Positions 13,082-21,822 of a stretch of DNA of 61,044 nucleotides are shown piece after piece; position 1 is the first letter of the stretch; the number at the start of each line of letters is the position of its first letter. The DNA is taken from IMG/VR virus record IMGVR_UViG_3300025133_000003, positions 1-61,044 of that record; one strand, written 5' to 3'. Under the pieces are notes generated by a model. It ran no database searches and was not told the origin of the DNA. It saw only the letters and a list, made by a program, of their open reading frames with translations. The position numbers and the translations under genes were made by a program. This DNA comes from a virus.

Positions 13082-15015
13082 AGCTTGCGCAGGGCCCGGT
13101 TCAGCATCCAGCCCGTCGACCCACGCCCCTGGTTCTGGTTCCGCGCCTCCATGCGCTCCCAGTCCTCCTCGGTGTACGTGCTGCTGTCGAACAGCTCCTT
13201 GATGTCCTTGCGGCGCTGCACAGCTGGACGGCCCCCGGGGGAGTAGTGGCTCACGGCCCCCGCGATCAACGCCGAGATCACCGCGTCGTCGTGCCGCCCC
13301 ACCGGGGCTGCCATCGCCGCGTCGTTGCTCTCGTGGCCGTCGGGGCTGAACAGCAGCTTCTTGCGGTAGATCCACATCTCCTCGAGCACGACCCGGGACC
13401 GGAGCACGACGAAGCGATCCGCTAGGGCCCGCTGCATCAGACCCACCATCGCGGGCTTGGTCTTCTTGGAGGTGTCCCAGCCGAGCATGACGGTGGGGCC
13501 CCCCACCGCGTCCATGACGGTGCGGCGGTACAGCATCGGGTACCGGGTCCGCTCCAGCATGGCGATCAGCCCCGCCCCGATCCCGGTGACCTCCGGGGCC
13601 AGCACGGCCTGGTTGTAGTAGATGGCCAGGAGCAGGCAGATGTCGCACAGCTCGTGGAGCTCGATCTTCCCCCGCCACTCCGCGACCTGGGTCCGGTCCC
13701 GGATCCGCATCACCGTCAGGTGGTCCCAGTCCCCGCCGATGGTGCCCTTGGATACGTCCGCAGCCACCACGTAACGCTCTCCGGGGACGGGGGCCTCCCA
13801 CTGACTCATGCGGCCGTGTCCGGCCGGCGCAGGGGCCAGCAGGGGCTTGTAGAAGTTCCACGTCCGCTCGCCCCTTACCGAGCCGGTCATGTCGCTGAGC
13901 TCGAACCACTGGTGGTCGGGGCAGTCGTTGGCCTCGTCGACCCGATCGGTGACCGTGCGGCACATGTCGCAGTGGCATCCGTGCAGCTTGATCTGGACCT
14001 CGAGATCCTCCCGGTCGAACACCGGGGACCCCGTGGCGGCGAAGGCCTCCTCGTCGGAGCTGGGGTACTCCTGGTGGAACTGGTCGACCGAGCCGCCGCA
14101 CTTGGTCGCGATGGTCTGCCGGCGCCACTGGAGATGCTCCAGGGTGATGTAGCCGTCGAACTCCCGGAGCAGCTCCTGCTCATCGACGTCCAGACTCTTG
14201 GTGAACTCCTCGCGTCCGGTCCGCAGGGCCGACCGGTACGAGTCCATCAGGAACCACGGCGAGAAGAACGCGATCCAGCCGCTGTCGGGGTTCCCGGGAT
14301 GGGTGCGCTTGAGCTTCTGCCACGGCGGCGGCTCGTCCCACCAGCAGCGCGCGGCCAGGTACATCTCGTGGTGGAAGTCGCCCGAGCCGTTGCACGTGCT
14401 CTCGACGTAGACCATGGTCCCGGGCTCGTCCGGCACCGTCTGCAGGGTGGCGAGGAAGTACTTCTCTGGGGCCTTGAAGAAGGCCACTTCGGAAACGTGC
14501 AGCTGGCGGGAGGTTCGCCCTCGAGCGTCCTCCACCGACCTGGCTGTCATGACCTCGAAGCTGGAGCGAAGGCCTCCGGGTCCACGTGGGGCTCGGAGGT
14601 CCAGCTCCGTCCGGTTGTTGTACTTCTGCTGGGGCCGGAGCTCCTCCGGCATGTAGTCGTAGAACGTCTTGCACTTGGTGAAGATCGCGCGGGAGGCCGC
14701 GTCCGCATGGGCCGCGACCAGGGCCGACTCGTCGTAGTTGGTGACGGTCTTCCAGAACTGCCGGCCCTGAATGTGGGTGGAGCAGCCCAGCTGGCGGGCC
14801 TTGGCCTCCCAGATTCGGATGGGCAGCCCCGCCGCCTCGATCTCGCAGAAGAGCTGCTCCCGGAGCTGCTGGCTCCGGTTCAGGACGAACGGCACCATCT
14901 CGCCGCTCTTGGTCTGGATCTTCAGGTGGTTCGCAGCGAAGTCGACGAAGTTGTCGTGTGCGCCGGAGGTCAGCTCCCCCTCGGCAAACCCAGGATCGGG
15001 AGCGTCAGAGCGCAC
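13078..15015 (-). CDS. terL: Terminase large subunit
   Basis: Encodes 645 residues, normal for a phage terminase/ATPase-nuclease. The ATPase domain shows a Walker A-like RQLGCST (74-80), SALVAAH, and a probable Walker B LHVSEVAFF (172-180). The nuclease domain has YVVAADVSKG (about 412-421) and the late RHDDAVISA acidic pair (about 574). Between them, around residues 342-360, is a CxCxxC plus C-x-D-H cluster that is not a usual terminase feature and may bind zinc. GTG at 15015 has GAGAGG upstream and overlaps the previous gene by 11 bases. It pumps DNA into the prohead through the portal encoded upstream. It lies on the strand opposite the capsid genes. Confidence 0.9.
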   Translation of the reverse strand: MRSDAPDPGFAEGELTSGAHDNFVDFAANHLKIQTKSGEMVPFVLNRSQQLREQLFCEIEAAGLPIRIWEAKARQLGCSTHIQGRQFWKTVTNYDESALVAAHADAASRAIFTKCKTFYDYMPEELRPQQKYNNRTELDLRAPRGPGGLRSSFEVMTARSVEDARGRTSRQLHVSEVAFFKAPEKYFLATLQTVPDEPGTMVYVESTCNGSGDFHHEMYLAARCWWDEPPPWQKLKRTHPGNPDSGWIAFFSPWFLMDSYRSALRTGREEFTKSLDVDEQELLREFDGYITLEHLQWRRQTIATKCGGSVDQFHQEYPSSDEEAFAATGSPVFDREDLEVQIKLHGCHCDMCRTVTDRVDEANDCPDHQWFELSDMTGSVRGERTWNFYKPLLAPAPAGHGRMSQWEAPVPGERYVVAADVSKGTIGGDWDHLTVMRIRDRTQVAEWRGKIELHELCDICLLLAIYYNQAVLAPEVTGIGAGLIAMLERTRYPMLYRRTVMDAVGGPTVMLGWDTSKKTKPAMVGLMQRALADRFVVLRSRVVLEEMWIYRKKLLFSPDGHESNDAAMAAPVGRHDDAVISALIAGAVSHYSPGGRPAVQRRKDIKELFDSSTYTEEDWERMEARNQNQGRGSTGWMLNRALRKL

Positions 15016-15673
15016 GAGCGGCCCTCTCGATCCTCTCGCAGGCCCGCTTCCAGACGCGGATCTGACCCGGCAGTGCGGGGAGCCGGCGGCGCTGCCACCG
15101 GTACCCGGGGCAGTCCAGGCTGATGGTGCCCTCCTCCCGGAGCACCAGCCTGAACAGGCCGGCGATCCGGTCGAGGTTGTAGAACCGGCTGTGCTTGACC
15201 CGCCCCGCGTAGACGAGGTTGGGCCAGATCACGATCGCGTCGATGAACTGGGGATGCCGGTCGGCCAGGGAGTTGACGATCCCCCGGGTCTCCTCCGTGG
15301 CCCGCAGGCCCAGCACCCGATCCAGGGCATGCCCCGCCGGCCAGTACCCGGCGGCGTTGGCCATCTTCATCGCCGGCACCGCCTCCTCGTGGCGGAAGAG
15401 CCGAGCCCACGGGGGCGCGGGAGGCCCCCAGGTCCAGACCTCATCGGCGTTGAGCCAGTTGTCGAGCTTGTCGCGGTACCAGCGGTACTGGTTGCGTTCC
15501 CAGTCGTAGCGCTCGCTCTCGGAGGCGAACGTGACCGGCTTGGGGTTGGTCCGCTTCTCGGAGGCCGACAGCTCCGACTTGTTGTAGGTCCCTCGAGCTC
15601 GGGGGGTGGTGACCGGCGGGAGGTCCGGCAGCTGGTCCGCGAAGGCCTCCCAGCTAGGACTGGGCGAAGGCAT
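15005..15673 (-). CDS. Hypothetical protein between portal and terminase
   Basis: Encodes 222 residues starting MPSPSPSWEAF. It is rich in Trp, Tyr and Arg, with a central HEEAVPAMKMANAAGYWPAGHALDRVLG and a basic C-terminus (RRRLPALPGQIRVWKRACERI). The position just before the large terminase and the basic tail would allow a packaging role, but no domain supports a small-terminase call. The start overlaps the upstream gene by 20 bases. Confidence 0.75.
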   Translation of the reverse strand: MPSPSPSWEAFADQLPDLPPVTTPRARGTYNKSELSASEKRTNPKPVTFASESERYDWERNQYRWYRDKLDNWLNADEVWTWGPPAPPWARLFRHEEAVPAMKMANAAGYWPAGHALDRVLGLRATEETRGIVNSLADRHPQFIDAIVIWPNLVYAGRVKHSRFYNLDRIAGLFRLVLREEGTISLDCPGYRWQRRRLPALPGQIRVWKRACERIERAARAL

Positions 15674-16235
15674 AGACCCCACGGCTGACGCGGGCGATGC
15701 GCTCGTCGACCTGCATCACCTTGCGGACGGAGTTGATCGGGATCTTGGTGCGCTCAGCCACCTGGCCCGCGCGCATGGCCCCGTTCGTTCTCAGCAGCGA
15801 GGCGATCTTGTCGGCGTTGGTCTTGGGCTTCCGATCCCCACTGGTGGGGATCTTCTGGGGATCCTTGGCCCGCTTCACCATGTCGGACTTCACCCCGGGC
15901 TTGAGCTGGGCGTCGCGGTCCGTGGGGATGATGGCGGTGCCCTCGCCCGCGTAGCGGTCCAGAGCCTTCTCCATCGACTTGCGCTCGTACTCGTCGGCGT
16001 AGTGCTTGCCGCGGAGCTCCGGCGGCGACTCCTTGGGCCAGGTGCCCCCGGTCCGCTTCATCACGGGCAGCTCGCCCTTGGGGAAGGCGCGCACGGCACC
16101 GTGACGGCCGCAGATGGAGCAGAGGATCGCGCGGAACCCCTCACCCTTGAGCAGGCCGTAGTGGTTGACGCGGAGGAAGAGGGAGAACTGCTCGCCGCAG
16201 AGTTCGCTGGCGCAGTTGAAGCTGTAGAAGGGCAT
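15654..16235 (-). CDS. Zinc-ribbon plus winged-helix protein
   Basis: Encodes 193 residues; ATG at 16235 has AGGA upstream. The N-terminus (MPFYSFNCASELCGEQF...ILCSICG) is a CxxxxC...CxxC zinc ribbon. The C-terminal 60 residues (NADKIASLLRTNGAMRAGQVAERTKIPINSVRKVMQ...RGVYAF) form a typical winged helix. In this position it could be the DNA-recognition (small) terminase subunit or a regulator. Codons for PQKIPTSGDRK include a full copy of the array palindrome (15833-15852). Confidence 0.75.
   Translation of the reverse strand: MPFYSFNCASELCGEQFSLFLRVNHYGLLKGEGFRAILCSICGRHGAVRAFPKGELPVMKRTGGTWPKESPPELRGKHYADEYERKSMEKALDRYAGEGTAIIPTDRDAQLKPGVKSDMVKRAKDPQKIPTSGDRKPKTNADKIASLLRTNGAMRAGQVAERTKIPINSVRKVMQVDERIARVSRGVYAFAQS
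15833..15852. repeat. In-gene copy of the GATCCCCA...TGGGGATC palindrome
   Basis: A perfect 20-base copy with centre CTGG lies inside the 15654-16235 gene. It is read as K-I-P-T-S-G-D-R, about 8 kb away from the accessory array where the repeat is common. Confidence 0.85.
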
Positions 16236-16242
16236 CGTGTTC

Positions 16243-18186
16243 CTAGCCCAGGCCGTAACGACCGAGCATGGACGCCGCCTGGGGGGTGAGGCCGGCAAGA
16301 GACTCGCCGGTTTCCGGGTTCATCCCGTTGCTTTCGACGGATTCGGGGCCGACAGGAGCGCCACCCCCGCCGCCACCGGGGCCCATGCCCATGGCCGCGC
16401 CCTGCATCTGCGAGAGCGGTCCGATGAGCGCGGTCTTGTCCTGCCGCCAGACCTCGAACGACTTCTCGATGAAGCCGCTCATGGTGTCCGGCGGCATGGC
16501 TCCGGCCTGGATGAGGGGGGCCAGGGTCTGGGCGACGGCCCCGATCGTCTGGAGCAGACCGATGAAGGCCTGCTGCTCCGCGGCGGGGTCCTGGGGCATC
16601 GAGGATCCCGCCTCGAGCTCCACGTCGTACATGCCCTGAATGTCGGCGGCGGTGAAGGAGACGAAGTCGTCCTCCCCGTCCTCGCCGATGATCCGGATGT
16701 ACCGGGTCTCATCCCAGTACTGGCGGATGATCGCCAGGATCATCTCGCAGATCCCCTCGATGAAGTTCTCCACCGCCTCGGTCCGCAGACCGCTCCGGCC
16801 CTGGAAGCCCTGCGAGGTGATCGCGGCCTCCGTGGCGGTCGTCCCCTTCCGGCCGACCCCGCCGCGCTGGTAGACGTCCACGCCGGAGATCTCGTACAGC
16901 AGCTTCTGCAGCCCCTGGATCACCATCGAGGTGTCCCCGGGGATGGGGGCCTGGGGCACCGGGACGATGGCGTCGCCCACCCGGCCGGTGCTGGCGTTGA
17001 CCTCCTGGCAGGCCCCCCGCAGCGGCGAGTTGAACAACGTCGAGAGCCGACCGTCCTCCAGGGCTCCCGGGGTCGCCAGGAACTTGCCGGCCAGCTGGGC
17101 GTTGATGTGGTGGATGGACAAGATGTCCTCCCACTCACGGTTGAGCTGGCGGGCGATCGGCTGGATCGAGGCCAGATCGGCGGTGTGGGTACACCAGAAG
17201 TCCTGCGGGTCGTCCACGAACCGCATCACCTTGTAGGGGTAGCCCCGCATCTCCAGGGGGTCGTCGACGTGGCGGATCACGCTGTCGCGCGCGTCCCCCG
17301 TGCCCGGGTCCGGGAGCAGCCAGAGGATCCGCCGGCGGGTGCCGCCCTTGACCTGGCCCCAGTAGCGGACTTCGTAGATCACGACGTACTCAGGCGCGAC
17401 CTCCGAGGGCATGTCCTCCTCGAGCTCCTCCCCCGTGAGCTTCGCGGGGATCTCCGACTGCAGGAAGCAGTTGGCCCGAGCCTCCTTGGGGATCCGGAAC
17501 CGCTTGTCCGTCCGCAGCTCGTCCAGACGGACCAGCAGCCGCTCGGCGACCCAGGGACAGTCCTCCATGTTCAAGTACCCGCTGGGCAGCAGCAGGGACC
17601 ACGGAGCCACCCGGGTCAGGGTCGGCTTGTCGGACGGCTCCTCCGAGCCGTACAGGCCGGCATCGGCCAGGGCCATGTCCAGAGCCATCCGCTCGTGGGA
17701 CTCCATCCCGTCGTCCTCGGGAGCGGCGTCCTCGGGGCCCTTGTTGAAGTCCTCCTCGGGGGTGAACGCGCCGGAGGGGTCGTAGCCGACCTTCCCGATC
17801 CCGACCCCAAACAGCAGGCAGTCCAGGGCCACCCGGCGGGTCGACGCGGTCGCACCGATGCACTGCCAGACGTAGTTGAGCGCGGACTCCGCGATCTTGG
17901 AGCTGCTCTTGTCCTGAGGCCGCTTCGGGCGAACGTGAACGTACGGATTGCCCGACAGCAGACTTGGGAGGATGGCGTTGCTCGTGGCCAGGAGGAAATT
18001 GAACGGCACAAACTCGTTCGATTCGACCCCCCAGAGGCCCTCGTCACCAGGCCCTGAGCCCCGGTAATCGGAGAGGACATCGCGCCACATTGGGAGGTGA
18101 TTCTTCTCGAGAATCTCCTCCGCGGCCTTCAGTCTCGCCAGCCAGTCGACGATTTGGTCTGTGGGGATTCGCTTGCGTCGCGTCAT
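16243..18186 (-). CDS. Portal protein
   Basis: Encodes 647 residues, the size range of podovirus (P22-like) portals. Features include an N-terminal MWRDVLSDYRG helix, FVPFNFLLATSNAILPSLL, ALDCLLFGVGIGKVGYD, a conserved ...VMRFVDDPQDFWC... region, RQLNREWEDILSIHH, a QGLQKLLYEISGVDVYQRG segment, and a helical C-terminus ending in Gly-rich GPGGGGGG and a polar tail. It forms the dodecameric channel at the capsid vertex. ATG at 18186 has GAGGAA upstream. It is the first gene of a minus-strand packaging operon and is divergent from scaffold and capsid. Confidence 0.88.
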   Translation of the reverse strand: MTRRKRIPTDQIVDWLARLKAAEEILEKNHLPMWRDVLSDYRGSGPGDEGLWGVESNEFVPFNFLLATSNAILPSLLSGNPYVHVRPKRPQDKSSSKIAESALNYVWQCIGATASTRRVALDCLLFGVGIGKVGYDPSGAFTPEEDFNKGPEDAAPEDDGMESHERMALDMALADAGLYGSEEPSDKPTLTRVAPWSLLLPSGYLNMEDCPWVAERLLVRLDELRTDKRFRIPKEARANCFLQSEIPAKLTGEELEEDMPSEVAPEYVVIYEVRYWGQVKGGTRRRILWLLPDPGTGDARDSVIRHVDDPLEMRGYPYKVMRFVDDPQDFWCTHTADLASIQPIARQLNREWEDILSIHHINAQLAGKFLATPGALEDGRLSTLFNSPLRGACQEVNASTGRVGDAIVPVPQAPIPGDTSMVIQGLQKLLYEISGVDVYQRGGVGRKGTTATEAAITSQGFQGRSGLRTEAVENFIEGICEMILAIIRQYWDETRYIRIIGEDGEDDFVSFTAADIQGMYDVELEAGSSMPQDPAAEQQAFIGLLQTIGAVAQTLAPLIQAGAMPPDTMSGFIEKSFEVWRQDKTALIGPLSQMQGAAMGMGPGGGGGGAPVGPESVESNGMNPETGESLAGLTPQAASMLGRYGLG

Positions 18187-18315
18187 TCGATCAGTTCCTC
18201 GGACTCGCGTATCAATTGAACGCAGCATGTATCAAAGCGCTTGATATCTCCAATACGCTGTGATCAGACTTCGATCCATCACGCGAGTGCAAAGCGTGAG
18301 GAGGGCAGCAAGTCC
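18187..18315. promoter_or_regulatory. Divergent late control region with TATCAA/TTGATA sites
   Basis: This is the intergenic region between portal (minus) and scaffold (plus). GTATCAA occurs at 18209-18215 and again at 18229-18235, exactly 20 bp apart, and TATCAA(AGCGC)TTGATA (18230-18246) is an inverted repeat. On the minus strand TTGATA and GATACG lie 16 bp apart, so the same sites may serve as promoter hexamers. It probably controls both morphogenesis operons. Confidence 0.5.
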
Positions 18316-19128
18316 ATGGCAGACAACGACGGCACCGCGTTCGATCCGTTCACGACTCTGGATGACCAGACCGTGAGTACCGGTGATGACGCGACCATCG
18401 ATACGTCGAGTGAGGACGTTCATACCCAGGCCGATCAGACAGATCAGTCCCAGACCACCGAAGACGACGGCATCCCCAGCGACCCTGACGAGCTCCGCAA
18501 GGGGTACCTCCGGCAGGCCGACTACACCCGCAAGACCCAGGACCTCGCGACGCAGCGCAAGGAGATCTCAGCCCTTCAGGCCGAGCTCCTCCAGCTGAAG
18601 ACCGCGACCCTGACCCAGCAGCAGGTGAAGCCGGCCGTCGAGGAGACCCCCCTGCCGGATCCCGAGAAGGACCCCCAGGGATACGTCGAGGCCTACGTTC
18701 AGCAGCAGGTGAAGCAGCGGCTTGACGCGCAGCTGGACCAGTTGGGCCTCCGTGATCTTCCTGACCGCCTCAAGCCGGTGCTGTCTCAGCAGTCGGTCGT
18801 GGCGGCGTATCAGGAGTTCATGGAGGCGAGCCCCGAGCTGGATCACAACCAGCTTGCCGGGGCCGTAGGGCAGGTGATCGACGGGGACCAGGAGCTGAGT
18901 CAGTTGAGCCAGGCGAACCCCCACCTCGCGGTTCGACTCGCGACTCGAGTCGCACAGGCCGATCTGGACGCCAAGCGTCAGGCGGCCTCCCACAAGAACC
19001 GCAGCCGGCAGCAAGCCGCACCTGTAGCCGCCCGAAACGGGACGGTTGTCGGATCCCAAGCTCCCGCGAGCTTGGAGGACGCCTTCCGACTCGCTCTGAA
19101 GCAGCAGGGCGCTACGCCGGACTTCTAG
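18316..19128 (+). CDS. Scaffolding protein
   Basis: Encodes 270 residues immediately before the major capsid gene. The N-terminal 75 residues are acidic and Asp/Thr-rich, followed by DYTRKTQDLATQRKEI and a long helical/coiled-coil middle rich in Gln. The basic C-terminal part (KRQAASHKNRSRQQA) and a short helix end it. Acidic, helical, unstructured-ended proteins in this position guide capsid assembly and then leave. AGGAGG lies upstream of the ATG at somewhat long spacing. Confidence 0.8.
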   Translation: MADNDGTAFDPFTTLDDQTVSTGDDATIDTSSEDVHTQADQTDQSQTTEDDGIPSDPDELRKGYLRQADYTRKTQDLATQRKEISALQAELLQLKTATLTQQQVKPAVEETPLPDPEKDPQGYVEAYVQQQVKQRLDAQLDQLGLRDLPDRLKPVLSQQSVVAAYQEFMEASPELDHNQLAGAVGQVIDGDQELSQLSQANPHLAVRLATRVAQADLDAKRQAASHKNRSRQQAAPVAARNGTVVGSQAPASLEDAFRLALKQQGATPDF

Positions 19129-19147
19129 ACTAGAGGACTAGGCCCCC

Positions 19148-20242
19148 ATGCCCGCCAACGCGCCGACAATTACCTTTGATCGGCTGTACAGCACTACCGC
19201 AGCGATCCACCGCCCCCAGCTGGCGATGGAAATCGTGCGGTCCAACGTCTTGCTCTGGCACATGTACCGCCAGGGCGCTGTGACCTACAGCGGCGGCACC
19301 GAAGTTCGGATGCCGGTCGTGCTTGAGGAATCGGCAAACGTCGGATCGATCGGTCTGTACAGCACCTTCTCCACGAGCCCCGAGGACGGACCGGACATCG
19401 CCCGGTACCCGACGTGGTTCAAGATCCGCAGCTCCACGGTCTTCGACGAGACCGAGCTGGGCCAGAACCAGGGCCAGCAGCAGATCCTCGATCTGCTCAA
19501 GACCAAGATGGCGATCTCCAAGATCTCGATGATCAACGAGATCGAGCGTCAGCTCTGGGCCTCGTCCAAGACCGCCCTCGAGCTCACGGGCCTGCAGTCC
19601 GCGGCCAGCGGCGACGCCGCCATGTTCCAGTTCAGCTCGACGTTCACCGCCGGTGACACCGTCGGCGGGATCGACAAGTCGGTCTACAGCAACTGGCAGG
19701 AGCAGTACCAGTCCATGACCGCGTTCGGGACCGACGGTCTCGATCAGTGGGAGCGGGTCTACATGGACTGCTCCAAGAAGGGCACCCACCCGGACATCAT
19801 GCTCTGCGACCCCGCCGTGTACCGCTTCTTCAAGCGGCTGGTGGCTCCCAACCAGGAGCGCAAGGACATCAAGCTCTGGGAGCAGGGCTTCGACAACCTC
19901 GTCTTCAACCACTGTGCCGTGGTTCCGGTCGATGAGCTCGAGTCCGCGGGCGCTGGCCAGACGTACTTCCTGACCACGACCGGCCGACGCCAGGTCAACG
20001 ACTTCAACCTGAAGGCCGAATACTTCAAGACCCCGGGCAAGAACCCGGCGGTCAAGGGTGCGGCCACGGGCATCGGGCTCCAGCTCGCTGTCCTCCGCAA
20101 GGACGACTTCCGCATGACGCCGTTCCGGTACCCGCCGGACAGCGACACGCTCCTCGCCCACTGCTTCTTCACCTCGATGCTCACGAACTCGTCGCAGGCC
20201 CGTCAGGGCTGCACCGACTTCAGCGGCACCGTCCAGTTCTAG
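19148..20242 (+). CDS. Major capsid protein (HK97-fold)
   Basis: Encodes 364 residues. Typical landmarks are an N-terminal arm, VLLWHMYRQGAVTYSGGTEVRMPVVLEES, a P-domain-like spine helix (GQQQILDLLKTKMAISKISMINEIERQLW), an A-domain region (PDIMLCDPAVYRFFKRLV) and a late DDFRMTPFRYPPDSDTL. It lies directly after the scaffold with GAGGA upstream. It is the structural shell protein that packs around scaffold and portal. Confidence 0.85.
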   Translation: MPANAPTITFDRLYSTTAAIHRPQLAMEIVRSNVLLWHMYRQGAVTYSGGTEVRMPVVLEESANVGSIGLYSTFSTSPEDGPDIARYPTWFKIRSSTVFDETELGQNQGQQQILDLLKTKMAISKISMINEIERQLWASSKTALELTGLQSAASGDAAMFQFSSTFTAGDTVGGIDKSVYSNWQEQYQSMTAFGTDGLDQWERVYMDCSKKGTHPDIMLCDPAVYRFFKRLVAPNQERKDIKLWEQGFDNLVFNHCAVVPVDELESAGAGQTYFLTTTGRRQVNDFNLKAEYFKTPGKNPAVKGAATGIGLQLAVLRKDDFRMTPFRYPPDSDTLLAHCFFTSMLTNSSQARQGCTDFSGTVQF

Positions 20243-20255
20243 AAGGGAGAACGAC

Positions 20256-21284
20256 ATGAGCTTCTACAACATTGGCTCCTCCCCGATGGAGCTCGACGCA
20301 ACGGTCAAGAACAACACCGGCGGGGTCCTGTACCGCGGCGACATCGTTCAGATCGAAGCCGAAACCATCGCCAACCTCGATGGGGCCAACGCGGTCATGC
20401 CGGTGCTCGACTCGAGCTCGCCCGAGACCCTGATGATGCCCTGCGGCGTCGTGCTGGGGACCGAGCGCAAGCTGAGCTTCGTCGACCAGGAGGAAGTCCG
20501 CGTGCGGCTCCTCGGTGTCGTCGACGCTCTGGTCGACGGTGGTACCGACGACGTCGTGATTCAGGACCACCTGTATCTGGTCGACGCCCAGTACTACCTG
20601 CAGGCCAAGGACGCTGAGCCGGATCTGGTCACCGCTCCGGTGCTTCAGGATCTGAACGTGACGGCGAGCGCGGAGGCTGGGAACACCAGCACCACGATCG
20701 ACTACCACGATCAGACCGTGAGCATCGACGCCAGCACCCTGGCGGCGGGGGACCTGATCGACGTGTGGGCCACCGGCTACATCGCCGACAGCAACTCCAC
20801 CGACACGGCGCTGATCACGGCCCAGTTCAACGACGTCTCCGTCGGGGTGTCGACCGCGATCGACGTGGCCGATGGTGACATGTGGTCGTACCGGTACACC
20901 GTCGCGGTCACCGCGATCGGCGCTTCCGGCGCAGTCGAGATCACGGGTGCCGGTCACGGCCCCGACGCGCTGGCCGCCGCGGTCACCCCCTGGGTGATTC
21001 AGGCGTCCAACGCGGCTGCGGCTGCGACCACCGACACCACCGGGGCCGTTCGGATCCGCACCGGCGTCACGTTCAGCGTCTCCCACGCGGACAACGGCTC
21101 GATCCAGACCTCCATCGGGTACCGGGTCATCCGCGGCGCGGCGGTCGTCGACCTCGTGGACATGAAGGCCTGCAAGGCCATCGCGATCGAGGCCAACACG
21201 GCTGCTGCTCCGGCGACGGCGTCGCGAACGGGTGCGTCCACGCAGCTGTTCAGCGTCTTCTTCAACGGTCTGCCGCAGATCTAG
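20256..21284 (+). CDS. Capsid-associated decoration or head fibre protein
   Basis: Encodes 342 residues following the capsid gene with a strong AGAAGGGAG site. The N-terminal ~120 residues (LDATVKNNTGGVLYRGDIVQI...PCGVVLGTE...VRVRLLGVVDALVD) resemble small capsid-stabilising proteins of the DUF2190 type. The rest is Thr/Ala/Asp-rich beta structure, including two similar strands-and-loops units (STDTALITAQFNDVSVGV; VTFSVSHADNGSIQ). It probably sits on the outer capsid surface. Confidence 0.65.
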   Translation: MSFYNIGSSPMELDATVKNNTGGVLYRGDIVQIEAETIANLDGANAVMPVLDSSSPETLMMPCGVVLGTERKLSFVDQEEVRVRLLGVVDALVDGGTDDVVIQDHLYLVDAQYYLQAKDAEPDLVTAPVLQDLNVTASAEAGNTSTTIDYHDQTVSIDASTLAAGDLIDVWATGYIADSNSTDTALITAQFNDVSVGVSTAIDVADGDMWSYRYTVAVTAIGASGAVEITGAGHGPDALAAAVTPWVIQASNAAAAATTDTTGAVRIRTGVTFSVSHADNGSIQTSIGYRVIRGAAVVDLVDMKACKAIAIEANTAAAPATASRTGASTQLFSVFFNGLPQI

Positions 21285-21293
21285 GAGTACTGA

Positions 21294-21740
21294 ATGGCTT
21301 CCCTCGCACCGCACGTCAGCCGTGTCTTGAAGGAGGCGAGCCCTCACGGGTTCTCCGTCTCGACAGATGCGGTCGTCTACGTCGGATCGATCTCCGCCAC
21401 GTCGTCGGACAACTTCCTGCTCGGAGCGGAAGACAGCGACATCTACATCGAGAGCATCACGGTGCTCTCGGAGTCGGATGCCGATGCTCACGCCACGAAC
21501 ATCTGGACGATCGACGTACAGGACAAGGGCGCGGATGGGACGGGGTCCACCTCGCTGTTCGCCACCCCGCCCAACACCGTGACCAACGGCATCAGCGCCC
21601 TGGTCCCCTACACCGTCTCGCCCGATCAGAATCAGCTGATCTCGGACGGCCAGGGGATTGCGATCACGTTCACCAAGGGGGCGTCCGCGTCGAACTTGGA
21701 TGAGCTCCGCGTCCAGGTCCGTTACCGCCGCAAGGCCTAG
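21294..21740 (+). CDS. Minor structural / decoration protein
   Basis: Encodes 148 residues, entirely beta-type and Ser/Thr/Asp-rich, with a C-terminal basic VRYRRKA. It lies between the capsid decoration and adaptor genes. A small jelly-roll or Ig-like surface protein is the likely class. No specific family recognised. Confidence 0.6.
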   Translation: MASLAPHVSRVLKEASPHGFSVSTDAVVYVGSISATSSDNFLLGAEDSDIYIESITVLSESDADAHATNIWTIDVQDKGADGTGSTSLFATPPNTVTNGISALVPYTVSPDQNQLISDGQGIAITFTKGASASNLDELRVQVRYRRKA

Positions 21741-21822
21741 ACCCCCACCCGGAGGTCCCTGGGGTGGCTCCTCCACTCTGCTCGCCCTAGGGGCCTTCCG
21801 CCTACAGCTGGAGGTGTGACCA
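21741..21822 (+). other. Short intergenic segment between head and adaptor genes
   Basis: Rich in CCC/GGG runs that can pair (CCCACCCGG with CCTGGGGTGG). It ends in GGAGGTG, a strong ribosome binding site for the adaptor. It may be an attenuator; no T-tract. Confidence 0.35.

Noticed and set aside
13654-18057. Long plus-strand frames opposite terminase and portal.
   Set aside because: Antisense shadows; the minus strand encodes clear terminase and portal proteins.
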